Below, piece by piece: positions 44,212 to 54,159 of a stretch of DNA of 64,000 nt. Origin of the DNA: an uncultured Prevotella sp. GTDB taxonomy: Bacteria; Bacteroidota; Bacteroidia; Bacteroidales; Bacteroidaceae. The notes beneath the pieces were generated by a model. It was not told the origin of the DNA and made no database searches. It worked only from the letters and a program-made list of their open reading frames with translations. Position 1 is the first letter of the stretch. Each line of letters begins with the position of its first letter. The translations under genes were made by a program, and so were the position numbers. Where the stretch lies: positions 1 to 64,000 of the forward strand of contig CAKQMS010000010.1 in NCBI GenBank assembly GCA_934254985.1, written 5' to 3'.

Positions 44212-46377
44212 ATGAATCAAGGAGATAGCAATAAGACGTTTGCTCCAGAAACATTAGGCAACATGACGCTTGGCTTGTGTATAGAAACGCTTCGCAAGTA
44301 TTTCGAAGCAGAACCATACTCAGGCTTTAATGAGGAGTTGGAGACCGTTAACTCTAACTATCAGCTCATGAAAAACTATATGCGTAATGGCTACGACGAC
44401 AAGATGCGACAAAGCATGTATACAGACATGCTATTGCATGTAAAGCGTATTGCTGCCGACGCAGCGCTTATGGTAAAGATAAAGAATGATTCGGCATTTA
44501 CTGAACTTTATAATAAAGGTAGAAAGGTAAATGTGGATGCTGATGAAATATTGTCGGAACTGGAGACATACGTTCAGGATGTAGCCTTTGCATCGTTTGA
44601 TATTGATGGCAACAAGGATGCTGCAAATGCAAACAACTCGTTGGCTCCTATATATAGCAAACACTATTCGTATATGGACCGTCTGTTTAGCGCTATCGTT
44701 ACGGGTGGTTCGTGGAGCAAGTCGAAAGCAGACGATATAGCTAAAGTATTGCTATCACCAACTATCGACATTCAAGATGCTCAATGGCTTACTTCAGCCA
44801 TAACCTTGGCTACACTTCTTTCATCAGACTTCAACAAGGTACGCGTTCTTGCTTCTATTTATAAACAAGCTCAAGATGAATCATTGCGTCAGCGTGGACT
44901 CGTAGGCTTTGTGTTTGCTGTTATAGAATGCAAACTTTATTTGCACGAAGTTGATGAACTAGTGGAAGAGATGTTGAAAGAGGAGAGTGTGCGCAATGAA
45001 ATCCTTGAAACTGCTATTCAAGTAGTATTCTGCAATAATGCAGAAAAGGACAACGAATACTTGGAGCGCAACATATTTCCTGAAATAATGAAAAACCGTC
45101 CGGTCGACATTACCAAGACGGGCATCATAGAGAAGGAAGACGACCCTATGGAAGATATCCTTAATCCTGATGCTACAGACCGCAAGATGGACGAGCTGGA
45201 ACAATCAATGCGCAAGATGGTGGACATGCAGAAAGCAGGTGCCGATATTTATTTCGGTGGCTTTAAGCAGATGAAGCGTTATGCTTTCTTCTACACCATG
45301 TCTAATTGGTTTGCGCCATTCAATATTAATCATCCTGCCTTCGGTAATATTTCGCAAGAAATCAAGGAGTCTTCGTTGCTAAAAATGCTTTTTGCAAGCA
45401 ACTCATTCTGCGATAACGATAAATATTCGCTTGTGTTGAGTATGTCGTCGATATTCTCGAAGTTGCCTGAGAATATCAAGGATGCTGTTCCTGGAGAAAT
45501 TATCGGTAGCAAGCTTATGGAAAACAAGAACAATGCAGCCGAAATACGCCGATTGTATCTTCAGGATTTGTATCGCTTCTTCATGCTTTATCCACAAAAG
45601 AATAGCTTTGACAACATATTTTCACGACATTCAAAATTCTTAGGAGAAGAACCTTTTGCATGGTATATGCCCGACGAATTGCGCACACTCGTGAAATTCC
45701 TCGTTAAGCGTGGTGACAATGCCTTGCCACTTATGCTATCAGTTTTCGATATTAACAACGATGCAGACTGCATGTTGTTGGCATATATCTATATGAAACG
45801 TGGCGACAATATCAAAGCATATACATATTATTATAAGGTATACCAAAAGGAAGCAGCAAACATAAAAGCTCTGAAAGGTGCAGCTTTGACTGCCTTTAGG
45901 TCAGAAAACTATGTATCGGCAGCCAAGCTATATGATGAATTGATAAATACTCATGGCGAAAAGGCTATGAAGCATCAGGTGTATTATTGCTTATCGTTAT
46001 TGCGAATTGGTGATATTGACAAGGCGGTAAGCAACCTTTATCGATTGTCGTTTGAGTTTACTGATAATGCAGAGGTGATACGTGCATTGGCTCTAGGTTT
46101 GGTTCTTCAGGGTAAGACCGACCAAGCCATATCTAACTATGTTGCTTTACAAACTATGGGAGCAAATAATCATTTAGACAACAGAGCTTTGGCATTCTGC
46201 TATGGAAGCAAAGGAGAATGGACAAAGGCTACGAAAGCTATATGTGCAAGAATATCAGCGAAGACCGACGAGAAATTCTATGAACCACACATTCTTGATA
46301 ATCCTTCGGAGACTTTCAAAATATCGAAGTCTGATTTACAGATATTACTTGATATTGAAACCGACGACAAACTGTAG
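44212..46377 (+). CDS. Large TPR-repeat protein, function unknown
   Basis: A 721-residue cytosolic-looking protein without a signal peptide. The first ~500 residues are mostly helical with no family I recognise; the last ~200 contain tetratricopeptide-like repeats (DNIKAYTYYYKVYQKEAANIKALKGAALTAF, YVSAAKLYDELINTHGEKAMK, DQAISNYVALQTMG). It starts 1 bp after the lipoprotein gene, so the two are translated from one message. The next gene, fucO, is 44 bp downstream and may be read through. A scaffold role is inferred from the repeats only. Confidence 0.7.
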   Translation: MNQGDSNKTFAPETLGNMTLGLCIETLRKYFEAEPYSGFNEELETVNSNYQLMKNYMRNGYDDKMRQSMYTDMLLHVKRIAADAALMVKIKNDSAFTELYNKGRKVNVDADEILSELETYVQDVAFASFDIDGNKDAANANNSLAPIYSKHYSYMDRLFSAIVTGGSWSKSKADDIAKVLLSPTIDIQDAQWLTSAITLATLLSSDFNKVRVLASIYKQAQDESLRQRGLVGFVFAVIECKLYLHEVDELVEEMLKEESVRNEILETAIQVVFCNNAEKDNEYLERNIFPEIMKNRPVDITKTGIIEKEDDPMEDILNPDATDRKMDELEQSMRKMVDMQKAGADIYFGGFKQMKRYAFFYTMSNWFAPFNINHPAFGNISQEIKESSLLKMLFASNSFCDNDKYSLVLSMSSIFSKLPENIKDAVPGEIIGSKLMENKNNAAEIRRLYLQDLYRFFMLYPQKNSFDNIFSRHSKFLGEEPFAWYMPDELRTLVKFLVKRGDNALPLMLSVFDINNDADCMLLAYIYMKRGDNIKAYTYYYKVYQKEAANIKALKGAALTAFRSENYVSAAKLYDELINTHGEKAMKHQVYYCLSLLRIGDIDKAVSNLYRLSFEFTDNAEVIRALALGLVLQGKTDQAISNYVALQTMGANNHLDNRALAFCYGSKGEWTKATKAICARISAKTDEKFYEPHILDNPSETFKISKSDLQILLDIETDDKL

Positions 46378-46421
46378 AGAAACCCCAATATTATTAACTA
46401 AATAACTAAAACTAAATTATC

Positions 46422-47576
46422 ATGGTAAACAGATTTATTCTGAACGAAGTATCTTATTTCGGACCAGGCGCTCGCAAAGAGTTGCCAGGAGTAGTAGCAA
46501 GACTTGGCTATAAGAAGGCTCTGGTAGTAACAGACAAAGGATTGATGAAATTCGGCGTTGCTAAGATGGTGCTCGACGTATTGGACGAGGCTGCCATTCC
46601 TTATGAAATCTACGACGAAGTAAAGCCAAACCCAACAGTTACAAATGTGAAGATGGGTGTAGAGGCTTGCAAGAAAGCTGAAGCTGACTTCATCATCGCT
46701 ATCGGCGGTGGTTCGTCTATGGATACTGCTAAGGGTATTGGTATCATCTGCAACAACCCTGAATTCTCTGACGTAATCTCGCTCGAGGGAGTTGCCGACA
46801 CTAAGAAGAAGACTGTGCCTATCATTGCTCTTCCTACAACTGCGGGTACTGCTGCCGAAACAACTATCAACTACGTAATCATCGACGAAGAAAAGCAGAA
46901 GAAGATGGTTTGCGTAGACCCTAACGACATTCCTGCCGTTGCCATCATCGATGCAGAACTTATGTATTCTCTTCCAAAGAGTCTTACTGCCGCTACAGGT
47001 ATGGATGCCATGACTCATGCAATCGAAGGACTCATCACCAAGGGTGCTTGGGAACTTAGCGATATGTTTGAAATCAAGGCTATTGAGATGATTCATAAAT
47101 ATTTGCCTATTGCAGTTAACGAACCTACAAACCCTGTAGGTCGTGATGGTATGGCTGTGGCTCAGTATGTGGCAGGTATGGCATTCTCAAATGTAGGCTT
47201 GGGAGTAGACCACGGTATGGCTCATCCTTTGAGTGCTCTTCACGATATTCCTCATGGTGTAGCCTGCGCTATGTTGTTGCCTACAGTAATGAAGTTTAAT
47301 GCTCCTGCAGCTTTGCCTAAATATGTAGACATCGCTAAGGCTTTGGGTGTATACAAAGATGGTATGACACAGCAGGAAGCTGCTGATGCTGCATGCGCAG
47401 AAATCGATAACCTCAGCCGCTTGGTTGGTATTCCTACTCATCTTTCAGAATTGGGTATAACAGAAAAGGATATCGACGCTTTGGCTGATCAGGCAATTGT
47501 AGACGTATGTACTCCTGGTAATCCACGTGAGGTTACTCGCGACGATATTGTTGCTCTTTACAAGCAGATTTTGTAA
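46422..47576 (+). CDS. fucO: Lactaldehyde reductase (iron-containing alcohol dehydrogenase)
   Basis: A 384-residue group III alcohol dehydrogenase closest to FucO, reducing L-lactaldehyde to 1,2-propanediol during fucose or rhamnose use. The NAD-binding GGGSSMDTAKG and the metal-site segments DAMTHAIEGL and GVDHGMAHPLSALHDIPHG (iron histidines) are clear. Length is normal for FucO (382). It lies 44 bp after the TPR gene; no fucose genes are nearby. A strong hairpin at 47601-47661 ends it. Confidence 0.9.
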   Translation: MVNRFILNEVSYFGPGARKELPGVVARLGYKKALVVTDKGLMKFGVAKMVLDVLDEAAIPYEIYDEVKPNPTVTNVKMGVEACKKAEADFIIAIGGGSSMDTAKGIGIICNNPEFSDVISLEGVADTKKKTVPIIALPTTAGTAAETTINYVIIDEEKQKKMVCVDPNDIPAVAIIDAELMYSLPKSLTAATGMDAMTHAIEGLITKGAWELSDMFEIKAIEMIHKYLPIAVNEPTNPVGRDGMAVAQYVAGMAFSNVGLGVDHGMAHPLSALHDIPHGVACAMLLPTVMKFNAPAALPKYVDIAKALGVYKDGMTQQEAADAACAEIDNLSRLVGIPTHLSELGITEKDIDALADQAIVDVCTPGNPREVTRDDIVALYKQIL

Positions 47577-47600
47577 TCAGATGATTGCATCATAATATAT

Positions 47601-47661
47601 AAGCGCCTTGCAAGCGAAATGCACTATAATCATTTACTGCTTTCGTCTTTGCAAGGCGCTT
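47601..47661. terminator. Hairpin terminator between fucO and the Nudix gene
   Basis: AAGCGCCTTGCAA pairs perfectly with TTGCAAGGCGCTT around a 35-nt loop that can extend the stem (GCGAAA with TTTCG). A T run follows. It serves fucO and perhaps the convergent Nudix gene. Confidence 0.7.
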
Positions 47662-47696
47662 TTATTTGCATACAATTCTAATAATTCTACTTCTTT

Positions 47697-48218
47697 TTAA
47701 AGCGATTCGTTAGAAGAGTCAAGAAAGAAGCGTTGATATTCACTTTCAAAATTTGGGGTAAAGATGTTGCGTCCTATATTTGACAATATCTCTCCACGAC
47801 TCCAGAAGCGTCCACCAGCAAGTTCGCTGTCGGAGGGACATACAGGAAGGTCGTAGATTGTAGTATGCACATGAACCAATTCTCGCTCGCGACTACTCTC
47901 AAAGACGTAGCGACCAAGAAAGCGAGGTGTGAAGTCGGTAATACCAAGTTCTTCTCTTACTTCGCGACGCAGGGCAGATGGTATATCTTCACCATAGTCA
48001 ACATGTCCTCCACAAGCAGTATCCCATTTGCCAGGCTGAATGTCTTTCCATAATGGACGTTGCTGAAGATATAGATCGCCTGCTGAATTGAATAGATGTA
48101 GATGAACCACGGGATGCAACACCATACTACCACCATGGGCTTCGCCACGAGTGATAGAGCCGAGAACTTTACCCTCGGCATCTACAACAGGGAATAGCTC
48201 TTTTGAATTATCTGCCAT
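47697..48218 (-). CDS. Nudix hydrolase (IDI-like)
   Basis: A 173-residue Nudix protein of the branch resembling isopentenyl-diphosphate isomerase and YfcD: LFPVVDAEGKVLGSITRGEAH, VVHLHLFNSAGDLYLQQRP, and the Nudix box GGHVDYGEDIPSALRREVREELGI. I start at the ATG at 48218 (MADNSKELF), 2 bp after the ispE stop; the open frame extends further into ispE but looks spurious. Being next to ispE raises an isoprenoid link, but the substrate is not known. Cytosolic. Confidence 0.85.
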   Translation of the reverse strand: MADNSKELFPVVDAEGKVLGSITRGEAHGGSMVLHPVVHLHLFNSAGDLYLQQRPLWKDIQPGKWDTACGGHVDYGEDIPSALRREVREELGITDFTPRFLGRYVFESSRERELVHVHTTIYDLPVCPSDSELAGGRFWSRGEILSNIGRNIFTPNFESEYQRFFLDSSNESL

Positions 48219-48220
48219 GA

Positions 48221-49060
48221 CTATAGTATCTCTACGAATGTTGCACAATCAGGGAATGCTGCATCTATGCCTTCTGGCTTATGACGGAATATTCCGAATA
48301 GGGCGCTTCCACTTCCACTCATCAAAGCAAATACGGCTCCAAGAGAATAAAGTTTTTCTTTTATTTCAGCAAGTTGTGGATAGAGAGCAAAGACTGGTTG
48401 CTCGAAATCGTTGACAAGTTCATTGCGCCATGTTTCGATAGGTTGGCGTACTATATCGCGACAACATTTCTGTGGCTGGCGAGGCGTAATCTTTGAGTAT
48501 GCATCGCGAGTAGAAACAGCAACATCTGGTTTTACCACCACAATATAACATCTTTCGAGAGCTTGTTGTGGACCTTCTACAGGTTCAAGAATATTGCCAA
48601 TACCAGAAGCAAAAGAAGGTTCTGCGGTTATAAAGAATGCGCAATCGGCACCCAAGCGAGCAGCATATCGTTCCATCTCAGCATTGCCGATGTTAAGGCG
48701 AAATCTCTCGTCGAGCAATCGAATCATATAAGCTGCATCGCTACTTCCGCCACCCATTCCGGCTTGCGAAGGTATGCGCTTAAAGAGGTGGGCATGGATG
48801 CGTGGAATGTTGAAGTCGGCAGCCAATATATTATAGGCCTTTACAACCAAGTTGTCGGCCTCATTGCATTCTACTGCATTTCCCGACACCTTAAGGTCGC
48901 AGCCTGTAGGACATGGGAATTTATCACTCATGAGTTTTATCTCTAGTGCGTCGGTGATAGGAATAGGATAGAATACCGTTTCTAGATTATGGTAGCCATC
49001 CTCACGTCGGGATGTGATGTTGAGTCCAAGGTTTATCTTGGCGCATGGGAAATTTATCAT
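48221..49060 (-). CDS. ispE: 4-diphosphocytidyl-2-C-methyl-D-erythritol kinase
   Basis: A 279-residue GHMP kinase of the MEP isoprenoid pathway. FPCAKINLGLNITSRREDGYHNLETVF at the start and the ATP loop PSQAGMGGGSSDAA are diagnostic; ALMSGSGSALFGIF is the C-terminal GHMP motif. It has a good promoter at 49092-49122 and is followed by the Nudix gene with virtually no gap. Confidence 0.96.
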   Translation of the reverse strand: MINFPCAKINLGLNITSRREDGYHNLETVFYPIPITDALEIKLMSDKFPCPTGCDLKVSGNAVECNEADNLVVKAYNILAADFNIPRIHAHLFKRIPSQAGMGGGSSDAAYMIRLLDERFRLNIGNAEMERYAARLGADCAFFITAEPSFASGIGNILEPVEGPQQALERCYIVVVKPDVAVSTRDAYSKITPRQPQKCCRDIVRQPIETWRNELVNDFEQPVFALYPQLAEIKEKLYSLGAVFALMSGSGSALFGIFRHKPEGIDAAFPDCATFVEIL

Positions 49061-49091
49061 ATCGCAGGTAGTTTTTTAATTTATGATAATG

Positions 49092-49122
49092 CAAAAATAG
49101 CAAAAAATCATGTGACGACAAA
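49092..49122 (-). promoter_or_regulatory. Promoter of ispE
   Basis: On the minus strand TTTG (49119-49122), a 19-bp spacer and TATTTTTG (49092-49099), 31 bp upstream of ispE. Confidence 0.7.
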
Positions 49123-49142
49123 TGATTAATAGATATTTTTTG

Positions 49143-49150
49143 TAATTTTG
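49143..49150 (+). promoter_or_regulatory. -7 box for dnaB
   Basis: TAATTTTG followed by C, 53 bp before the dnaB ATG. No clear -33 TTTG is seen at the right distance. Confidence 0.5.
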
Positions 49151-49203
49151 CACTAATATCCACTTATAGGATATACACCTTATTATATATATAAAGAGAT
49201 TAA

Positions 49204-50727
49204 ATGGCAGAAAATAGCAGAGCCAGTTATGGCAGAAAGAAGAGTTCGCCCGTGATAGACAACACCTACGGCCACTTACAGCCACAAGCTATAGACTTGG
49301 AAAAGGTGGTATTGGGAGCGTTGATGATAGATAAAGATGCTTTTTCTATCGTCAGCGAGATGTTGGTACCAGAAACTTTCTACGAGCCTCGTCATCAAAA
49401 GATATACAACGCCATTAGGGTGTTGAATATGAACGAGAACCCTGTGGACATCATGACAGTAACGGAGGAACTGGCACGTGAAGGAACTCTTGAGGAAGTA
49501 GGGGGAAGTCCTTATGTCATCGAGCTTAGTTCGCTTGTTGCTTCTTCGGCTCATATCGAATATCATGCAAAGATATTGCAGCAGAAATATTTGGCACGAC
49601 AGCTTATCTCGTTTTCAAGCAAGATTGAAACAGAAGCCTTCGACCCTACGGTCGACGTAGAGGAGTTGATGCAAGAGGCACAAGGTAAGCTATTCGAGAT
49701 ATCACAACGCAATATGAAACAAGACTATACACAGATTGACCCTGTTATTAGTCAGGCTATGGAGGTATTGAAAAAGGCTTCAGCTAATTCGGATGGTTTG
49801 ACAGGTATTCCTACAGGCTACAACAAGTTGGATGATATGACTAGCGGTTGGCAACCTTCCGACTTGGTTATTCTTGCAGGACGTCCTGCCATGGGTAAAA
49901 CAGCTTTTGCCTTGTCGTTAGCCAAGAATATTGCTATTGACCAAAAGATTCCTGTAGCATTCTTCTCGCTTGAAATGAGCAACGTACAGTTGGTGAATCG
50001 TTTGATTTCCAACGTGTGCGAGGTGGAAGGTAAAAAGATTCTGAATGGTCAGCTGAGCAACGACGAATGGTCACGACTCGACAAAAACCTAAGAAGAATG
50101 ACTGGCGCACCATTATATGTAGACGATACTCCAGGCTTGTCGGTATTTGAATTGCGAACTAAGGCTCGACGACTTGTTAAGGAGAAAAAGGTGCAGATAA
50201 TAATGATCGACTATTTGCAGCTGATGAATGCTACGGGTATGAAGTTTAACAGCCGACAGGAGGAGGTGTCTACGATATCTCGTTCGCTCAAGGGATTGGC
50301 AAAGGAACTGAATATTCCTATCATAGCTCTATCTCAGTTGAACCGTACAGTTGAAGGACGTGAGGGATTGGAAGGTAAACGTCCGCAGATGAGTGACCTC
50401 CGTGAATCGGGAGCCATTGAGCAGGATGCCGATATGATTATGTTTGTGCATCGCCCAGAATACTATCACATTTTCCAAGATGAAAAGGGAAACGACCTGC
50501 ATGGTATGGCACAGATTATCATTGCAAAACATCGTAAGGGTGCCACAGGCGATGTGCTACTGACATTTATCGGTAAATATACAAGATTTGCCAATCCTGA
50601 GGAAGGACAAACCGCTATGGCTACCGATATGCCAGATATGGGTGGAGGCGAAATTCTTGGTAGCAAGATGAATGAAGACGATCCATTTGGAGCAGGTGGC
50701 CCACCTATAGAAGGTTTGGCATTCTGA
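49204..50727 (+). CDS. dnaB: Replicative DNA helicase DnaB
   Basis: A 507-residue hexameric helicase unwinding DNA at the replication fork. The N-terminal DnaB domain starts with PQAIDLEKVVLGALMIDKDAF; the RecA-like domain has Walker A GRPAMGKTAF (from 226, Lys232), FFSLEMSNVQLVNRL, IMIDYLQLM and the C-terminal DLRESGAIEQDADMI. No intein interrupts it. The C-terminal ~40 residues are Gly/Asp-rich. It is a single gene with a terminator at 50762-50795. Confidence 0.96.
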   Translation: MAENSRASYGRKKSSPVIDNTYGHLQPQAIDLEKVVLGALMIDKDAFSIVSEMLVPETFYEPRHQKIYNAIRVLNMNENPVDIMTVTEELAREGTLEEVGGSPYVIELSSLVASSAHIEYHAKILQQKYLARQLISFSSKIETEAFDPTVDVEELMQEAQGKLFEISQRNMKQDYTQIDPVISQAMEVLKKASANSDGLTGIPTGYNKLDDMTSGWQPSDLVILAGRPAMGKTAFALSLAKNIAIDQKIPVAFFSLEMSNVQLVNRLISNVCEVEGKKILNGQLSNDEWSRLDKNLRRMTGAPLYVDDTPGLSVFELRTKARRLVKEKKVQIIMIDYLQLMNATGMKFNSRQEEVSTISRSLKGLAKELNIPIIALSQLNRTVEGREGLEGKRPQMSDLRESGAIEQDADMIMFVHRPEYYHIFQDEKGNDLHGMAQIIIAKHRKGATGDVLLTFIGKYTRFANPEEGQTAMATDMPDMGGGEILGSKMNEDDPFGAGGPPIEGLAF

Positions 50728-50761
50728 TAAACATATCTATGTATCACGAATAAAATGATAG

Positions 50762-50795
50762 AAACACGGCATTTATATGATTAAATGTCGTGTTT
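50762..50795 (+). terminator. Hairpin terminator after dnaB
   Basis: A 14-bp stem (AAACACGGCATTTA with one G-U pair) and 6-nt loop followed by TT. Confidence 0.7.
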
Positions 50796-50849
50796 TTGCG
50801 TATAATAGAGATAAAATGTAAGAGATATATGCAAAAATATAGCAAAATA

Positions 50850-50881
50850 TTTGCAGGTTTAAACTATAATATATAACTTTG
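50850..50881 (+). promoter_or_regulatory. Promoter of the leu operon
   Basis: TTTG at 50850-50853, a 20-bp spacer and TAACTTTG at 50874-50881. It lies about 80 bp before the leader peptide ATG. Confidence 0.7.
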
Positions 50882-50964
50882 CGCTCATTAAGCAATAACA
50901 ATTTAATCAAATCTATACGGTTTAGATTATAATTGGTAAGAAGAAATATAAAAACAACAACGAT

Positions 50965-51057
50965 ATGAAAGCAATTACATACAATCTAATCGCCCTTATT
51001 ATTCGAATTCGACTATTTCCTATGGCCGGAGGTAATAAGGTGTGCTTGTATGTATGA
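50965..51057 (+). CDS. Leader peptide of the leu operon attenuator
   Basis: A 30-codon open frame (ATG 50965, TGA 51055-51057) between the promoter and the transcription terminator. Residues 7-18 are NLIALIIRIRLF, with three Leu and four Ile in 12 positions; Leu uses CTA and CTT codons. It is too short to be a functional protein and has the layout of an attenuation leader: ribosome stalling at Leu or Ile codons would leave the RNA at 51026-51040 free to pair with 51078-51092 and block the terminator. It is followed by leuA 142 bp later. Confidence 0.8.
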   Translation: MKAITYNLIALIIRIRLFPMAGGNKVCLYV

Positions 51058-51114
51058 TAGTATACAGAAAAATAAAGCCTTTCTACTTCCGACCGGAGTA
51101 AGAAAGGCTTTTTT
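51026..51114 (+). promoter_or_regulatory. Leu/Ile attenuator: antiterminator and terminator
   Basis: The terminator stem is 51075-51090 (AAGCCTTTCTACTTCC) with 51095-51110, loop GACC, then six T to 51114. The earlier segment 51026-51040 (CCGGAGGTAATAAGG) resembles the terminator's 3' arm (CCGGAGTAAGAAAGG) and can pair with its 5' arm instead, at about 12 of 14 positions. This earlier segment lies just past the Leu/Ile codons and inside the leader frame, so a ribosome reaching the stop codon would mask it and allow termination. Confidence 0.75.
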
Positions 51115-51198
51115 CGTATTCTAAAACTCGAATATCGTAAACTTTCGAATTACGGAATCAATAAAAGAATAATAACCACTTAAAAAACATAAAAAGAC

Positions 51199-52698
51199 AT
51201 GAGCGACAGACTTTTCATTTTCGACACCACCCTGAGAGACGGCGAACAAGTGCCAGGCTGCCAATTGAATACTGTAGAGAAGATTCAAGTGGCAAAGCAA
51301 TTGGAGCAGTTGGGAGTAGACGTGATAGAGGCAGGATTTCCTATTTCTTCGCCAGGTGACTTCAATTCTGTGATTGAGATTTCAAAGGCTGTAACATGGC
51401 CTACTATCTGTGCCCTAACTCGTGCGGTAGAAAAGGATATCGACGTGGCAGCTCAAGCTTTGGAATATGCTAAGCATAAGCGTATTCATACAGGTATCGG
51501 TACTAGTGATAGTCATATCAAATATAAGTTTAATAGCACTCGAGAAGAGATTATTGAGCGAGCTGTAAGAGCTGTTGCTTATGCCAAGAAATATGTGGAG
51601 GATGTGGAGTTCTATGCCGAAGATGCAGGACGTACAGACAACGAATATTTGGCTCGTGTGGTAGAGGCTGTTATCAAGGCTGGAGCTACAGTTGTTAATA
51701 TTCCAGACACCACAGGATATTGTTTGCCAGACGAATATGGCGCAAAGATAAAATATTTGATGGAGCATGTAGATGGCATCGATAAAGCCATTATATCTAC
51801 TCATTGCCATAACGACCTTGGTATGGCTACTGCCAACACTCTTCAAGGTGTGTTGAATGGAGCTCGACAGGTAGAAGTAACTATCAACGGTATTGGCGAA
51901 CGAGCTGGCAACACATCGCTTGAAGAAATTGCTATGATATTGAGATGTCACAAAAACATAGATATCGACACAAATATCAATACTCAGAAGATTTATCCTA
52001 CTTCTCGCATGGTATCAAGCTTGATGAATATGCCTGTACAGCCTAATAAGGCAATCGTAGGAAGAAACGCTTTCGCTCATTCAAGCGGCATCCATCAGGA
52101 TGGCGTATTGAAGAATGTGCAGACATACGAGATTATGGATCCTAAGGATGTGGGATTGGACGACAACGCTATCGTTTTGACAGCACGCTCTGGTAGAGCA
52201 GCTTTGAAATATCGTTTGCATGTAAATGGTTGCGATATCGAAGATGAAGAGAAGCTCGACAAGATATATAAGCAGTTCTTGCTCTTGGCAGACAAAAAGA
52301 AAGAGATTACCGACGATGACGTATTGATGTTGGCAGGTGCTGATAGGGCAGAGGCTCATGCCGTGAAGCTCGACTTCTTGCAGGTTACAACAGGTATGGG
52401 ATGCAAGAGTGTAGCAAGCATTGGATTGGATATCAGCGGTCAGAAGTTTGAAGAGGCAAGTTCTGGCAATGGTCCTGTGGACGCTGCTATCAAGGCGCTT
52501 AAGAAGATTATCCAGAAGCATATGGTGCTGAAAGAGTTCACCATTCAAGCTATCTCTAAGGGCTCTGACGATGTGGGTAAGGTACACATGCAGGTGGAAT
52601 ACGATGGCAACGTATACTACGGCTTTGGAGCAAATACCGACATCGTAACAGCTTCGGTAGAGGCTTACATAGATTGTATAAACAAATTTAGAAAATAA
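51199..52698 (+). CDS. leuA: 2-isopropylmalate synthase
   Basis: A 499-residue enzyme condensing acetyl-CoA with 2-ketoisovalerate, the first step of leucine synthesis. [15 protein letters not shown] is the metal-binding N-terminal motif; [16 protein letters not shown] the HxH region; [16 protein letters not shown] a further motif. Residues ~385-499 form the LeuA regulatory domain that binds leucine. It is first in the leu operon after the attenuator, 27 bp before leuC. Confidence 0.95.
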   Translation: MSDRLFIFDTTLRDGEQVPGCQLNTVEKIQVAKQLEQLGVDVIEAGFPISSPGDFNSVIEISKAVTWPTICALTRAVEKDIDVAAQALEYAKHKRIHTGIGTSDSHIKYKFNSTREEIIERAVRAVAYAKKYVEDVEFYAEDAGRTDNEYLARVVEAVIKAGATVVNIPDTTGYCLPDEYGAKIKYLMEHVDGIDKAIISTHCHNDLGMATANTLQGVLNGARQVEVTINGIGERAGNTSLEEIAMILRCHKNIDIDTNINTQKIYPTSRMVSSLMNMPVQPNKAIVGRNAFAHSSGIHQDGVLKNVQTYEIMDPKDVGLDDNAIVLTARSGRAALKYRLHVNGCDIEDEEKLDKIYKQFLLLADKKKEITDDDVLMLAGADRAEAHAVKLDFLQVTTGMGCKSVASIGLDISGQKFEEASSGNGPVDAAIKALKKIIQKHMVLKEFTIQAISKGSDDVGKVHMQVEYDGNVYYGFGANTDIVTASVEAYIDCINKFRK

Positions 52699-52725
52699 AG
52701 ATATCAGGATTTAAGAAATAAAAGC

Positions 52726-54120
52726 ATGAACACACTATTTGACAAAATCTGGGATAAGCACGTAGTACAGATGGTAGACGATGGTCCCACACAACTTTAC
52801 ATCGACAGACTCTATTGCCACGAGGTAACATCACCTCAGGCTTTCGACGGTATGCGTCAACGCGGACTGAAATGTTTCCGTCCAGACAAGATTTATTGCA
52901 TGCCAGACCATAACACTCCAACTCACGATCAGGATAAGCCTGTTGAAGACCCTGTTTCAAAGAAGCAGCTTGATGCATTGGACAAAAACTGCGAAGAGTT
53001 TGGTCTTACAGAGTTTAAAATGTTCTCAAAAGACAATGGTATCATCCATGTTGTTGGACCAGAGAAGGGATTGTCGTTGCCAGGAATGACAATTGTTTGT
53101 GGTGACTCTCACACCTCTACTCATGGTGCTATGGGTGCTGTGGCTTTCGGTATCGGAACTTCGGAAGTTGAGATGGTAATGGCAAGCCAATGCATCTTGC
53201 AGCAGAAGCCTAAGTCTATGAGAATCAATATAAATGGCAAACTTGGCAAAGGTGTTACAGCAAAGGATGTGGCACTATATCTTATGTCGAAACTCACCAC
53301 AAGTGGTGCTACAGGATATTTCGTAGAATATGCAGGTCAGGTGGTTCGCGACATGTCGATGGAAGGTCGCTTAACACTTTGCAACTTGTCTATTGAGATG
53401 GGTGCTCGTGGAGGCTTCGTAGCTCCTGATGAAACTACATTCGAATATATCAAAGGCAGAGAATATGCTCCAAAGGGTGCAGACTGGGATAAAGCCGTAG
53501 AATATTGGAAGACTTTGAAGAGTGGCGATGATGCAGTATTCGATAAGGAACTGAACTTTGATGGTGCAGATATTGAGCCTCGCATTACATACGGAACAAA
53601 CCCAGGTATGGGAATTGGCATAACAGGCTCTGTACCTACACTCGATGAAATCGACGAAAATGGTAAGGCAAGCTTCTTAAAGAGCCTTGACTACATGGGC
53701 TTTAAGCCAGGCGAGAAACTTGCCGGACATAAGGTTGATTATGTATTCCTTGGTGCATGTACAAATGGAAGAATAGAAGATTTTCGCGCTTTCGCAAGCA
53801 TAGTAAAGGGTAAGAAGAAAGCTGATAACATCACAGCATGGCTTGTGCCAGGCTCATGGCTTGTAGATAAGCAGATTAGAGAAGAGGGATTGGACAAGGT
53901 TTTGGAAGAGGCAGGCTTCGCCATACGCCAGCCTGGATGCTCTGCTTGCTTGGCCATGAACGATGACAAGATTCCTGCAGGCAAGTATAGCGTTTCTACT
54001 AGCAACCGTAACTTTGAAGGTCGTCAGGGACCAGGTTCACGTACCATCTTGGCTTCGCCATTGGTAGCAGCTGCAGCTGCCGTTACAGGAGTGATAACAG
54101 ACCCACGAGAGTTGATGTAG
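52726..54120 (+). CDS. leuC: 3-isopropylmalate dehydratase large subunit
   Basis: A 464-residue aconitase-family subunit which, with LeuD, isomerises 2-isopropylmalate to 3-isopropylmalate. [25 protein letters not shown], the first cluster cysteine in [12 protein letters not shown] and the CxxC pair in [10 protein letters not shown] give the three ligands of its [4Fe-4S] cluster. It sits 27 bp after leuA and 39 bp before leuD. Such enzymes also process citramalate for isoleucine synthesis. Confidence 0.96.
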   Translation: MNTLFDKIWDKHVVQMVDDGPTQLYIDRLYCHEVTSPQAFDGMRQRGLKCFRPDKIYCMPDHNTPTHDQDKPVEDPVSKKQLDALDKNCEEFGLTEFKMFSKDNGIIHVVGPEKGLSLPGMTIVCGDSHTSTHGAMGAVAFGIGTSEVEMVMASQCILQQKPKSMRININGKLGKGVTAKDVALYLMSKLTTSGATGYFVEYAGQVVRDMSMEGRLTLCNLSIEMGARGGFVAPDETTFEYIKGREYAPKGADWDKAVEYWKTLKSGDDAVFDKELNFDGADIEPRITYGTNPGMGIGITGSVPTLDEIDENGKASFLKSLDYMGFKPGEKLAGHKVDYVFLGACTNGRIEDFRAFASIVKGKKKADNITAWLVPGSWLVDKQIREEGLDKVLEEAGFAIRQPGCSACLAMNDDKIPAGKYSVSTSNRNFEGRQGPGSRTILASPLVAAAAAVTGVITDPRELM

Positions 54121-54159
54121 GAATTCTCATAAGCGAAAACTTTAATTTACACAAACAAC

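Noticed and set aside
48219..48248. Extension of the second Nudix gene into ispE
   Set aside because: The ATG at 48218 lies just after the ispE stop, and the family alignment begins there.
49204..50727. Intein or split in dnaB
   Set aside because: All helicase motifs are continuous and the length is normal.
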